DNA of 64,000 nt from assembly GCA_910584435.1 (NCBI GenBank), contig CAJUAP010000009.1, forward strand, positions 22,728 through 86,727, read 5' to 3'. Position 1 is the stretch's first letter. Every line of letters begins with the position of its first letter. This document shows positions 26,056 to 34,484 of this stretch, piece after piece. This DNA is from an uncultured Acetatifactor sp. GTDB taxonomy: Bacteria; Bacillota; Clostridia; Lachnospirales; Lachnospiraceae. Both the position numbers and the translations under genes were made by a program. The notes beneath the pieces were generated by a model that was not told the origin of the DNA, did not search any database, and saw only the letters and a list, made by a program, of their open reading frames with translations.

Positions 26056-26762
26056 AGCATATCCCCCCAATACTCTGTCAACTGCTCCATAAAAACTTTC
26101 CGCCTGGGCTGGCTGATGGGAAGATTCTCTCCGGTGATTAACGTGATTTCCAGCTTTTTTACCCCTTTTACATAGGACAGATTGACCAGATAACTGCTGT
26201 GGCAGCGCACGAACCCCTGTCCCGTGAGTTCCTGCTCCATCTCTTTCATTTTCTTATAGCAGACAATCTCTTCCTGTTCCGTGTGCAGCAGCAGATTGCG
26301 GCCAAAAGTTTCCACAAACCGCAGAGATTTTAAGAATACTTTGTATCTTCCGGTATCATTGGCAATCACCACAGCTGCACTGCGGTCTCTCCGATGCCTT
26401 TTCAGCCACTGATCCATTTCGGCCTTCAGCCGGACATACTTCATGGGCTTAATGATATAGTTCACGGCCTGATATTGATATCCCTCCAAACCATATTGGG
26501 TAAGCGTAGTCAGGAAGATAATACCGACCCCTTCATCTATCCGGCGGATGTGCTCTGCAGCCTGTAAACCGTTTACCATCCGCATCTGAATATCAAGGAA
26601 GATTAAATCAATGGTAGTATCATATTTTTGAATGAGTTCCATACCATCATAATACGCGGTTATCTTAATTTCCTCTCCCTTTTCGGCGGCGTATTGTTTT
26701 AATAATCTGTCCATATATGCAACAAACTCTTTTTCATCATCACAAATTGCAATGTGTATCAT
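26052..26762 (-). CDS. LytTR response regulator, AgrA/ComE-like
   Basis: A 236-residue two-component regulator. The receiver domain (residues 1-120) has the acidic pair CDDEKEF, the phosphorylated Asp in LIFLDIQMRMVNG, and the Lys in NYIIKPMKY. The C-terminal LytTR DNA-binding domain begins near residue 140 (RFVETFGRNLLLHTEQEEIVCYKKMKEMEQEL) and includes FVRCHSSYLVNLSYVKGV. It overlaps the kinase gene by 4 nt and precedes the solute-binding lipoprotein. The 170-nt upstream spacer holds no gene. Confidence 0.93.
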   Translation of the reverse strand: MIHIAICDDEKEFVAYMDRLLKQYAAEKGEEIKITAYYDGMELIQKYDTTIDLIFLDIQMRMVNGLQAAEHIRRIDEGVGIIFLTTLTQYGLEGYQYQAVNYIIKPMKYVRLKAEMDQWLKRHRRDRSAAVVIANDTGRYKVFLKSLRFVETFGRNLLLHTEQEEIVCYKKMKEMEQELTGQGFVRCHSSYLVNLSYVKGVKKLEITLITGENLPISQPRRKVFMEQLTEYWGDML

Positions 26763-26933
26763 TTTATTTCTCCGTGGTTCCGCCTCTTCTCTCCGGCGCC
26801 CTTATCCCTGCAGTCATGCTTCATCCGTATGGCGCAAGGTCATTTATCACCGCCGTTCTGTATTCCATGAACCATTATACTTTATTTGGAACCTGTTCTC
26901 AATGAAAACTTGAAAAGGGAAGTATGCAGCAGT

Positions 26934-27761
26934 TCAGCTGCGGTTCACAATGTCCAGGAATAATTCAAAATGAAATACCTCTGTATCATCTGAAGCCCCT
27001 CCGTCCGAATTCCCTTTACTGATCCTGATCAGGTCTGCCGTCATGGCAGCATATACGCCCTGGCTTCCGATGCTTCGATATATGGTGTGTATGTCACTTT
27101 CCGGCGCTTCATTCCCATCCCCGGACAAAGCATCATCCTCTGCAAAGCCAAAAGAATCGGCATACTCCTGCAGAAATAACACCGGATTCTTCATTTCCCC
27201 AAATTCAGACGACAGCAGGAAGCTCACCGATGCTTCCAATACCTGTCCGCTTCCCCCATGCACAAGCAGTTCCGCCTCCATGCCCTGACCTGCCAGCGCC
27301 ACCGTCCAATAACTATCCTTCTCCTCTCCTTCTGCACCTTCCTGCGTTGACCAAAGATAGCAGTTTGCCTTATATTCCTGCAGCCCATCCTCCGGCGCTC
27401 CGAAATAAGGGATACAGAAATCTTCCATCCAGCCCTTGCCGCATGCTATGGCCTGGGCCATGGATAACTGTCCCTGCCGGGGTTCATGAGGATACACCTC
27501 AGTATTGCTGCGCAGATTTTCAACCGTTTGTACCAGCTCTGCCTCCAACAGTCCTGCCCCCTCCGCTTTCCCGGCCACCTGTATGTCCATCGTGCCATCC
27601 TGCACAGGCAGCTCCACCGCGCCGCTTCCCTGCAGCAGCGCCGCCTCTTCCTGTGCAAGCCGCAGCCGCACTCCAAACAGCCCTCCGAAGGCAATCCCGA
27701 AAGCAAGTGCCATTCCCAGCAAATTAGTTAATTTACTCCCCTTCCTTCCCATGTTCCACAA
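26934..27761 (-). CDS. Membrane-anchored partner of the two-component system
   Basis: About 275 residues with one N-terminal membrane helix (LTNLLGMALAFGIAFGGLFGV) and an exported remainder. It contains YWTVALAGQGMEAELLVHGGSGQVLEASVSFLL, which is like PepSY-type or YycH-type beta structure but not enough to assign. It follows the sensor kinase gene by about 60 nt on the same strand and is probably co-transcribed. A TTG start spaced 6 nt from AAAGG fits better than the ATG at 27752, which is 16 nt away. The family is not recognised. Confidence 0.65.
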   Translation of the reverse strand: MWNMGRKGSKLTNLLGMALAFGIAFGGLFGVRLRLAQEEAALLQGSGAVELPVQDGTMDIQVAGKAEGAGLLEAELVQTVENLRSNTEVYPHEPRQGQLSMAQAIACGKGWMEDFCIPYFGAPEDGLQEYKANCYLWSTQEGAEGEEKDSYWTVALAGQGMEAELLVHGGSGQVLEASVSFLLSSEFGEMKNPVLFLQEYADSFGFAEDDALSGDGNEAPESDIHTIYRSIGSQGVYAAMTADLIRISKGNSDGGASDDTEVFHFELFLDIVNRS

Positions 27762-27770
27762 CTTCAACCT

Positions 27771-27854
27771 TTCTCAACTGCATCATTGCATTCTCACCTT
27801 CTCAACTGCATCACTGCATTCTCACTTTCTCAACTGCATCATTGCATTCTCATC
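27771..27854. repeat. Three 28-bp tandem copies of the kinase gene end
   Basis: Three copies of a 28-bp unit at 27771, 27799 and 27827. The last on the plus strand is inside the kinase gene and encodes its final ENAMMQLRK and stop; the other two extend beyond the stop into the spacer. Each copy carries an AAAGG-like element, so it also multiplies possible ribosome binding sites before the downstream gene. Confidence 0.9.
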
Positions 27855-29816
27855 TTCCTGCTTTGCTCCCGTCTCCAATCTGCCCTCATCCTTTTCGCAT
27901 ATCAAAGAGAAACTCACCTTCGTGCCCCGGCCTTCCCTGCTCTCAAACACAAGACCGCCCCCATGCAATCCTGCAATTCTGTCCGCCAGAGCCAATCCCA
28001 GCCCGGCGCCATGATGCTGCCTCGAACGAGCCTTGTCCACCATGTAGAAAGCCTCCGTAATACGGGAAATCTCTTCCTCCTTCATACCGCATCCGTTGTC
28101 TTCCACACTGATACAATATTTCTCTTCCTCTATCTTTCCTGATACCTCTATCCGGCTGCTGCCCGCTTTCACTGCATTGTCCACAAGATTGATTAACAGC
28201 GTCTTCAGCAAATCATAATCCGCCCGCACATATGCTTCGGCAGCCTCTAATCGAAAGTCAATATTTTTTTCCGCCAGCAGAGGCTTAAGCCCGTCCACCG
28301 CATCCTGTAATAATTCCTCCGCCGCCATTTCCTCCAGTGGAAACTCCTGTCTGCCCAATATGGTCAAATCCATCAATTTAAAAGACAGCGCCTCCAGCCG
28401 CATTCCTTCATTCCAGATATGCCAGGAAGCCTTGCGTATCTCCTCCCTGGTGAGCTCTTTTTGATACATGGTATCTGCATAGCCGATAATAGAAGTGAGC
28501 GGCGTCTTTAACTCGTGGGCAAAATTTGCCACAAAATCCTCCTTTTCCCTGGCCGCCTTTGACAGTTCCTCAATCTTCTCTTCCACGGCATCCGCCATTT
28601 GGTTAAAGCTCACCGCCAAAGCGCTGATTTCGTCCCTTCCGGCCCCGTCAACCCTCTCCGCATAATCCCCCTCTGCCATCCGCCGGGCAGCCTTGGACAT
28701 CCGCTTTAAAGGTCTTGTCAAAAGTGCAGACAAAATACCCAGCAGCACCATCCCTGCTCCCATTGCCGCCGCATAACAACGCATAAAATATTGCTGCATG
28801 GTATCCTGCTGCTGTATGGTTTTACTGATATCCCATTCCGTCACAAAATAAACCGGCCGCCCTTCCGCCGCACTGCTCAGGCTGTCCCATTCCTTTTTCT
28901 CTGCGCCTGTTTCCGTTCTGTTCGCCGTGCCCCCTGCACCTGTTTCCGTTCTGCCAGCCGTATCCCCTGCGCCTGTTTCCGTTCTGCCAGCCGTATCCCC
29001 TGCGCCTGTTTCCGTTCTGCCAGCCGTATCCCCTGCACCTGCTTCCAGACTATCCGCTGCGCCGCCGATCATCTCACCCCCATTTCCTGTCAAAGGCACT
29101 TCTCTGTGGGACACGATACTCCCCACCAGAACCGAACCGCCGCCGGGTGTATTCCTGAACTGATATACATGCATATCTTCTGACAACCCCTCTAAAAAGA
29201 AAGGATCCACTCCCTCTATTTCCGAATATATCGGAGTCATATCTTCCGAGAAAAATGCTGCCGGACTGCTTATCTCTTCCGCAAGGCTCTGCAGCAGGCT
29301 ATCCAACCGGCTGCTTTGTATCATTCCGTCTTCCACCGCAATCCATCCCTCCGGAAACACCTGACCCTGAAGTGAATTTTCATCCAATCCGCTTCGTCCT
29401 TCCGTTCCTTCGCTGTCTTCCAGTCCACTCCACCCGTCTAAGCCGCCACCTCTCTGCCCTTCCGCTCCTTCGCTGTCTTCCACAGCACCCTTATCCTGCA
29501 GATACCATTGCACTCCTGAAGCCCCCTCCCCCTCTGAGTAATTCATGATAAAAGGAGCTGTCTGCCTGATGATATATACCTGCTCTGCTCCCGACGGGAA
29601 ATCATCCTCAATGCTGAAGGTAATGACAACATCGGAATAAGTCAGCATTGCCGACTGGACAGTGAACTTATCATATTGATACTGCTTCAGGGCAAAATCC
29701 ACTTCCCTTGCCATGCTGCTTTCCAGAGAATAATGAAGCAGAAAATAGCCTGAGACAGAAAACGCCAGCCCGAATACCAGCATCCCCAATAAAAATATCT
29801 TCGTAAAGAGCCGCAT
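27822..29816 (-). CDS. Sensor histidine kinase with an expanded extracellular domain
   Basis: A 664-residue HisKA-type kinase. TM1 is at residues 5-27, a long extracellular region spans about 28-340, and TM2 is AAAMGAGMVLLGILSALL. HAMP (LTRPLKRMSKAARRMAEGDY) follows. The H-box FVANFAHELKTPLTSIIGYAD, N-box LLINLVDNAVKAG and G-box GAGLGLALADRIAGLHGG complete it. The extracellular part contains two low-complexity tracts: Ser/Glu/Gly-rich DSEGAEGQRGG-like repeats and an 11-residue tandem repeat AGDTAGRTETG. It starts one base after the regulator stop, so the two are coupled. The ligand is unknown. Confidence 0.9.
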   Translation of the reverse strand: MRLFTKIFLLGMLVFGLAFSVSGYFLLHYSLESSMAREVDFALKQYQYDKFTVQSAMLTYSDVVITFSIEDDFPSGAEQVYIIRQTAPFIMNYSEGEGASGVQWYLQDKGAVEDSEGAEGQRGGGLDGWSGLEDSEGTEGRSGLDENSLQGQVFPEGWIAVEDGMIQSSRLDSLLQSLAEEISSPAAFFSEDMTPIYSEIEGVDPFFLEGLSEDMHVYQFRNTPGGGSVLVGSIVSHREVPLTGNGGEMIGGAADSLEAGAGDTAGRTETGAGDTAGRTETGAGDTAGRTETGAGGTANRTETGAEKKEWDSLSSAAEGRPVYFVTEWDISKTIQQQDTMQQYFMRCYAAAMGAGMVLLGILSALLTRPLKRMSKAARRMAEGDYAERVDGAGRDEISALAVSFNQMADAVEEKIEELSKAAREKEDFVANFAHELKTPLTSIIGYADTMYQKELTREEIRKASWHIWNEGMRLEALSFKLMDLTILGRQEFPLEEMAAEELLQDAVDGLKPLLAEKNIDFRLEAAEAYVRADYDLLKTLLINLVDNAVKAGSSRIEVSGKIEEEKYCISVEDNGCGMKEEEISRITEAFYMVDKARSRQHHGAGLGLALADRIAGLHGGGLVFESREGRGTKVSFSLICEKDEGRLETGAKQEDENAMMQLRK
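28906..29061. repeat. 33-bp tandem repeats inside the sensor kinase gene
   Basis: Units start at 28906, 28939, 28972, 29005 and a diverged one at 29038 (period 33). They encode the 11-residue repeat AGDTAGRTETG in the extracellular domain. The central units are nearly identical, which suggests recent expansion and likely length variation between strains. Confidence 0.9.
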
Positions 29817-29817
29817 C

Positions 29818-30471
29818 CTATCCCTCCAGCCTGTATCCTATGCGGAATATGGTCTTAATCCGCTCTTCCCATCCTAATTTTCTGCGCAGCCGTTGGATAT
29901 GAGAATCCAGTGTCCTTGTCTCTCCCAGAAAAGGCTCTCTCCACACCTTTTCATACAACTGCTCCCGATGCAAAGCTACATTTCTATTCCGCACCAGCTC
30001 CAACAGCAGATCAAATTCCTTCGCCGTAAGCGTGACAGGCTGTCCGCCCTTGAGCACCTGCCTGGATTCCGTATCAATGGCCACATCTCCCAATTCCAAT
30101 TGCCTTTCGCCGGTTCCCATCCTGCGCAATACCGCTTCCACCCTTGCCAGCAGCTCCCCCACCTGAAACGGTTTCACGAGATAGTCATCCGCCCCTGCTT
30201 TCAAGCCCCTGATCCTCTCCTCCACCGCCCCCCTTGCAGTCAGGAAGATAACCGGTGTCCTGCTGGGTTTAATATATTCCAACAGCCCATATCCATCCAG
30301 CTTCGGCAGCATAATATCCAGCAGTATTAAATCAAATCGTGCCTTTCCGATCCAATCAGCACCCTCCATACCGTCATAAGCACAGACACAGTGATAATTC
30401 TCCGCACACAGATTCATACAAATCAAATCGGCAATCGCTTCGTCATCCTCCACGATCAGAATATCGGCCAA
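29818..30471 (-). CDS. OmpR/PhoB-type response regulator
   Basis: A 217-residue regulator. Translation probably starts at TTG (ADILIVEDDEAIADL), which is preceded by GGAGGTGGGGGAT; a longer frame upstream has no such site. The receiver has EDDE, the phospho-Asp in LILLDIMLPKLDGYG, and VKPF. The winged helix domain is complete (LTAKEFDLLLELVRNRN, LDSHIQRLRRKLG, IGYRLEG). It is the first gene of the three-gene signalling operon with the kinase and the anchored protein. Confidence 0.93.
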   Translation of the reverse strand: MADILIVEDDEAIADLICMNLCAENYHCVCAYDGMEGADWIGKARFDLILLDIMLPKLDGYGLLEYIKPSRTPVIFLTARGAVEERIRGLKAGADDYLVKPFQVGELLARVEAVLRRMGTGERQLELGDVAIDTESRQVLKGGQPVTLTAKEFDLLLELVRNRNVALHREQLYEKVWREPFLGETRTLDSHIQRLRRKLGWEERIKTIFRIGYRLEG

Positions 30472-30558
30472 ATCCCCCACCTCCTGTTTTAGAATACTCA
30501 AACCTCTTTCCGTCCACCCACAAAAAACAATGGAATCCCAAACTATCATCCACAGTCA

Positions 30559-31281
30559 CTATGCCTCCTGCAGTATAACCATCAGCTCTTTCCAATCCGC
30601 TATGGTAAGGACATCTCCTTCCTTCTCCTGCCTCATGTCAATTGCGCCAATATACCACACCGGGAACAGCCCGGCATTTTTTGCACCCACAATGTCACAT
30701 CGATACTGATCCCCTATGTACCATACGTCTGCTGCCTGCAGGCCGGCCTTCTCCAGCGCCAGCTCAAATATCCGCTTATCAGGCTTTCGGAACATATACT
30801 CACTGCTTGCAATCACAAATTCAAACTCATTCTCTGGAATACAGCTGCAGATTCTCTGCGCTACCGCATTTCCACTATATGATATATTGCTGATCACTCC
30901 GGTGCGGATTTGCTTCTCCTTCAGAAATGCAAGAAAATCCTCTATCCCCTTCGTAGGGCTTCCCGGCGCCGCCGCATCCCAGAAGACACGATCCACCTCT
31001 TCCCCATGGATTGACAATGCAATTCCCTGAGACTCATACAAATATTTCGTAAACATGTAAGTGGGAACTTCCACTTGCAATAACTGATTTCTTTCCGGAT
31101 CAAATCGTCCCAATTCCTGATTCAGAAGATTGGCGTATGCCTGTACTTCCTCGGCCGATTTGTGATATCGATTCTCAACCGCATACTTCAGCACAGCCTC
31201 CGTCCCTTTTACCCCGTCAAAAGCCCGTTCATTTACCAATGTCTGTCCATAATCAAACAAAATCATTTCCGGTTTCTTCAT
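30559..31281 (-). CDS. HAD superfamily hydrolase
   Basis: A cytosolic phosphohydrolase of about 240 residues starting MKKPEMILFDYGQTLVNE, which is motif I with the nucleophile D in FDYGQT. Motif II is TGVISNISYSGN, motif III the Lys in MFRKPDKRIFELAL, and motif IV WYIGDQYRCDIVGAKNAG. The subfamily is close to the YjjG/PhnX-like C1 cap group. AGGAGG lies 4 nt upstream. The second Asp of the usual DxD motif is a Gly here (DYGQT), which may lower or change activity. Confidence 0.88.
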   Translation of the reverse strand: MKKPEMILFDYGQTLVNERAFDGVKGTEAVLKYAVENRYHKSAEEVQAYANLLNQELGRFDPERNQLLQVEVPTYMFTKYLYESQGIALSIHGEEVDRVFWDAAAPGSPTKGIEDFLAFLKEKQIRTGVISNISYSGNAVAQRICSCIPENEFEFVIASSEYMFRKPDKRIFELALEKAGLQAADVWYIGDQYRCDIVGAKNAGLFPVWYIGAIDMRQEKEGDVLTIADWKELMVILQEA

Positions 31282-31397
31282 CATGCCTCCTAACCCGGAC
31301 AAGCCGGAACCAAAATTCTGCCGCTTTACGCAAGGTTTCGTTATAAAACAGCCTGACATGCCAGCGCAACCCCGCTGACAATACATGCACTGGTATT

Positions 31398-32597
31398 TCA
31401 ATCCCACTGTCCGGGAAACTTCTGTTTATCAGGAGCAGCAAAGTGCTTCGTCCACTCTTCATTCTCTTCCTCAGACAGCTCTTCAAATACCGCCGGTTCT
31501 ATGAATTTACCTCCAAATTCTGCAAGTCCTCCTTCTACAAGCTCCCTCCCTAAAAATGCATCAAAATTCCTGCCGTCCATGGTGGTAATTCCAAACTGAT
31601 CGCAAGTCCGAAAACCATGCAGCGGATAGTAATCCGGCTCTCCAAATATCACAACCCCCTCAAAGCCTTCCTCCTTCGCCAATGCAAGTGTTTCTTCCAG
31701 CAGGAATCCGCCCACACCGCAGCCCTGCCATTCCGGCGCCACGCATAAGGGGCCGAAGGTCAGTATTTCCTTTTGTGCATCACCCTTCTGCAGCATTGCC
31801 CTGGCATAGCAGATTACCCCCACTATTTCACCCTTCACTTCAGCCACTCTTGATATCCGGGGCAGATATACGGCGCTGTCCCTCAACTTATGTACCAGCA
31901 GATGCTCATTACAGCCCTGATGATGCTTATTCCAAAAAGCCCGAAGAACAACTTCCTCCACCTTGTGATACTCTTCTTCCCTCTCTCCGCGGATGACAAT
32001 ATCCTCTCTTCTTATTTTGTCCTTTCTCGGAAAATAGCCTAAATCAAGCCGCACCTCTTTTCTGTCTATGTCCCTGTTAGAGTAACAGCAGCTGTCAAAT
32101 CCAATGAGTTCAAAGCCCTCCCGGAGATAGAACTGAATGGCGGACACATTACAGGACTGGGTTTCCAGAATCACTGCCCGCCGATGCTCTAACACCGCCT
32201 GTTCCTTTGCAATTTTCATCAGTGCATGGCCGATGCCCTTCCTTCTGTATTTTTCATGCACCCACAATTCCGTCACCATCAGCCTGTTCGACCATTCCTC
32301 CGGACAGGTCTCTATACAGGCAGCCAGTTCCTGCTTACCGTCATTTTCTTCCACCACGCCCCAGGCAAAGGCTTTCTCCCAATGATCCTGGTATAACTTG
32401 TCAGGAAAATCATATTCCTCCGGATAATGCGAAACAGGTGTACTGAATTTCTCTCTGCTGAAGATGACCTGAAAGCCCTTCCCACCCTTTTCTATCCTCA
32501 CATCATAATATTCTTCTGTGGTATATCTCATTGGTATGAGCGCATTTTTCCATTGCTCCCTGGGAAGATGCACTATTTTATATTGTTCTGTATTCAT
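31398..32597 (-). CDS. Tandem GNAT acetyltransferase
   Basis: A 399-residue protein of two GNAT domains. The first (about residues 1-190) contains the acetyl-CoA site VTELWVHEKYRRKGIGHALM and NVSAIQFYLREGFELIGFD, similar to streptothricin acetyltransferases. The second (about 195-370) contains FGPLCVAPEWQGCGVGGFLLEE and YYPLHGFR, similar to YhbS-type predicted acetyltransferases. A GAGGTGG site precedes the ATG. The substrates are unknown, and drug acetylation is possible but not shown. Confidence 0.85.
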   Translation of the reverse strand: MNTEQYKIVHLPREQWKNALIPMRYTTEEYYDVRIEKGGKGFQVIFSREKFSTPVSHYPEEYDFPDKLYQDHWEKAFAWGVVEENDGKQELAACIETCPEEWSNRLMVTELWVHEKYRRKGIGHALMKIAKEQAVLEHRRAVILETQSCNVSAIQFYLREGFELIGFDSCCYSNRDIDRKEVRLDLGYFPRKDKIRREDIVIRGEREEEYHKVEEVVLRAFWNKHHQGCNEHLLVHKLRDSAVYLPRISRVAEVKGEIVGVICYARAMLQKGDAQKEILTFGPLCVAPEWQGCGVGGFLLEETLALAKEEGFEGVVIFGEPDYYPLHGFRTCDQFGITTMDGRNFDAFLGRELVEGGLAEFGGKFIEPAVFEELSEEENEEWTKHFAAPDKQKFPGQWD

Positions 32598-32644
32598 CTG
32601 CTCCACCTCAATATCTGACTTCTATTACCATATCACTGTTCATC

Positions 32645-33048
32645 TCAATGGCACTGGTGAGTATAGAATAACACAAGATACCTCCGCTTTACAATAAATA
32701 CATGGAAATTATTTATAACGTCTTTCCCCCGATATAATTTTGCCAATTCCCACAGGAACTGATAATAATCCATTTCACTGCCGTGTCTTCGGATGATTTC
32801 ACCACAGCTTTCCGTTTCCGCCGCATCACCCACCCCGGCCGCTGCGCCAGCTCTTCCGCAATCTCTAACGCCCTCTGAGCAGATTCCCAGCCCTGCTGTA
32901 AGAGCATATGCATTTCCCAGCCTTCCAGCGTCTTCTTCCGTCCTTCCAGTTCTGCCCTATCCCCCATTTCGTTTTCCAGGGCAGTATCTATAGTCTGCTT
33001 CCGGGAACGAATGCAGCCCATGGCTTCCTGAAAAGAATGCTCATCCAA
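32645..33048 (-). pseudogene. Frameshifted small hypothetical gene
   Basis: One frame runs from MDEHSFQEAMGCIRSRKQ to LEIAEELAQRPG and then turns into an implausible basic tail. An adjacent frame from 32833 continues naturally as GDAAETESCGEIIRRHGSEMDYYQFLWELAKLY. A one-base change in the run CCGGGGTGGG near 32834 would join the two into a helical protein of about 130 residues. It is either a decayed gene or an assembly error. The family is not recognised. Confidence 0.55.
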
Positions 33049-33081
33049 GCTGCATTTCAGCCCACACCGTCATCCCCGGCC

Positions 33082-33510
33082 TTACTCCAGCTCTTCCACC
33101 AGAAAACTTTCCGTCTTCAAATTACAGTAATATCTCCCCCTGACTGCCGTAAATTTCAGCACACAGTAATCAGGGTCCGTTACGCCCTGTTTGTAATACA
33201 TAATGTCACCATCGTGCCATATTTCCCTTTTGATTTCCTCATCCTGAAGCACTTCCATAGTACCTGTCAGCATAATCCCCTCATACTTAAAACGCCCTTT
33301 GTTGTAAAAATACAGGCTTGCCTTTGGATTTCTCATAAACTGCTGCGCCCTCATGGATGAAGTATTGGTGGAAAAATAGAAACAATTTCCTTCTACTTTA
33401 CTCGGCGCAAACATTGCCTTCATATTCGGATAGCCTTCTTCGTCTATGGAAGCGATAAAAGCCACCTTCTGTTTCCTGATAAATTCCGTCACATATTCTC
33501 TCGTCTTCAC
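33082..33510 (-). CDS. Pyridoxamine 5'-phosphate oxidase-like flavoprotein
   Basis: A 142-residue split-barrel flavin protein (VAFIASIDEEGYPNMKAMFAP, FYFSTNTSSMRAQQFMRNPKASLYFYN). The GTG start is chosen because GGAGG lies 7 nt before it, just after the marR stop. Members of this group bind FMN, F420 or heme; the partner molecule cannot be read. The gene follows marR on the same strand and is likely its regulated target. Confidence 0.88.
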   Translation of the reverse strand: MKTREYVTEFIRKQKVAFIASIDEEGYPNMKAMFAPSKVEGNCFYFSTNTSSMRAQQFMRNPKASLYFYNKGRFKYEGIMLTGTMEVLQDEEIKREIWHDGDIMYYKQGVTDPDYCVLKFTAVRGRYYCNLKTESFLVEELE

Positions 33511-33521
33511 CGGAACTCCTC

Positions 33522-33989
33522 CTATTTTAAACATAATTTGTTTGTATGCAGTGCTTCTGTCAAGGTGCCAAGTATCCGGGCAAGATACTGTTCAAACTGC
33601 ACCTGTTCTTCCTCTGAGAACCCTTGATAGAATAACCGATTCATCTGCCCGGATACCGTCTCATATTCTGCCTGCAGAGATTTCGCATACGCCGTCAGTG
33701 ATATCATGGTCTGGCGGCGGTTCTGTGGGTTAATATTCCTTTCCACAATCCCCTTATTCACCATACCGTTGACTACCACAGATACCGTGTTCTTGGCAAG
33801 GGAAGTCTTCTCACTGATTTCACTGACGGTAAGATGATCCTCCTTCCACAAGACAAATAAAATCCTTCCCTGGCCTCCGCTGATTTCAATGCCGTTTTCC
33901 AGCAGCAGCCGTTCAAAAATTCTGTCCTGCAGCTGCTTGATCTGTGTGATATAAAATCCTCCTTTTGTCTCCAATCTGCCACCTCTCAT
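33522..33989 (-). CDS. MarR family transcription regulator
   Basis: A 155-residue winged-helix protein. Helix-turn-helix and wing appear as LTVSEISEKTSLAKNTVSVVVNGMVNKGIVERNINPQNRRQTMISLT, preceded by dimer helices (TQIKQLQDRIFERLLLENGI). An array of palindromic 15-bp boxes lies just upstream of its start, suggesting autorepression. It probably controls itself and the downstream flavoprotein gene. Confidence 0.92.
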   Translation of the reverse strand: MRGGRLETKGGFYITQIKQLQDRIFERLLLENGIEISGGQGRILFVLWKEDHLTVSEISEKTSLAKNTVSVVVNGMVNKGIVERNINPQNRRQTMISLTAYAKSLQAEYETVSGQMNRLFYQGFSEEEQVQFEQYLARILGTLTEALHTNKLCLK

Positions 33990-34017
33990 CCTGTTGGAAC
34001 ATTTCCAAATAAAAAAG

Positions 34018-34093
34018 TTTTATATAGAACAGTTTTATATAGAACAGTTTTATTTAGAATAAATTTATTTAGAATAATTCTATATAGAACAAA
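34018..34093 (-). promoter_or_regulatory. Array of five palindromic boxes, probable MarR operator
   Basis: Five consecutive 14-16 bp units begin at 34018, 34033, 34048, 34064 and 34078. Their core TTCTATATAGAA is a perfect palindrome in the last unit and slightly degenerate in the others (TTTATATAGAAC, TTATTTAGAATA). They lie 29 nt upstream of the marR start and could overlap its promoter. Confidence 0.6.
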
Positions 34094-34169
34094 TCTAGTT
34101 TAACATATCAGCCGAGAGAAATCAACTACCTCGTTTTTTGTTTGCTCGTTTTTTGTTTCTCTATTTTAT

Positions 34170-34198
34170 TTGACATTTTCACAGCATTGTGATAAAGT
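34170..34198 (+). promoter_or_regulatory. Candidate promoter for the ABC-F gene
   Basis: TTGACA, 17-nt spacer, TAAAGT. It points towards the ABC-F gene and would give a leader of about 430 nt that contains element B, two short leader ORFs and a terminator-like hairpin. Confidence 0.5.
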
Positions 34199-34206
34199 AC
34201 AATTGT

Positions 34207-34270
34207 GTTATACTCATGAACGCATTTATCTGCCGCTTTCTGTTCAACATTGTAGATGTGTTCACTCGTT
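34207..34270 (+). repeat. Dispersed hairpin element B, left part, copy 2
   Basis: This 64-nt segment matches the reverse complement of 17125-17188 with 57 identical bases. Arms TGAACGCATTTAT and GTAGATGTGTTCA pair with G-U wobbles. It lies at the beginning of the predicted ABC-F leader. Confidence 0.8.
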
Positions 34271-34294
34271 ATACATTCAGGCGAGCAAATTTTT

Positions 34295-34379
34295 TATGAG
34301 TATATATTCACGAGTGATAAATGCTGCCGCACCCCATGACATCTGCCGTTCGTAAGCCGGATGGCATTACAGATTTCAG
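34295..34379 (+). repeat. Dispersed hairpin element B, right part, copy 1
   Basis: An approximately 85-nt segment (TATGAGTATATATTCACGAG at the left, AGCCGGATGGCATTACAGAT at the right) matching the reverse complement of 54761-54845. The stem TTCACGAGTG/CGTTCGTAAG keeps pairing in both copies despite sequence differences. Confidence 0.7.
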
Positions 34380-34446
34380 AGAACGTCAGTATAAATTAAA
34401 CTATGATTCCTGACCGGCGGAAGAATCCCAAGGAGCCTGAGCCAGA

Positions 34447-34467
34447 ATGAGGTTGAGAAAAGAATGA
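34447..34467 (+). CDS. Leader peptide MRLRKE of the ABC-F gene
   Basis: A six-codon ORF, ATG AGG TTG AGA AAA GAA then TGA, with AAGGAG 11 nt upstream. MRLR is the known minimal macrolide-dependent arrest peptide of the ErmDL leader (established for that system). Its stop overlaps the ATG of a second short ORF (ATGA). Both lie just before and within the 5' arm of a terminator-like hairpin, so ribosome stalling here would be expected to prevent termination. Translation is not proven. Confidence 0.55.
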   Translation: MRLRKE

Positions 34468-34484
34468 TTATCAGAGTAAAGTAA
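34464..34484 (+). CDS. Second leader ORF MIIRVK
   Basis: A six-codon ORF coupled to the first through ATGA. Its last codons and stop (GTA AAG TAA) form the 5' arm of the attenuator stem. A ribosome on it would cover the stem. Confidence 0.4.
   Translation: MIIRVK

Noticed and set aside
28791..29183. 130-codon plus-strand frame with Cys-rich repeats
   Set aside because: It is the complement of the kinase's 33-bp repeats, lacks a ribosome site, and the kinase frame is strongly supported.
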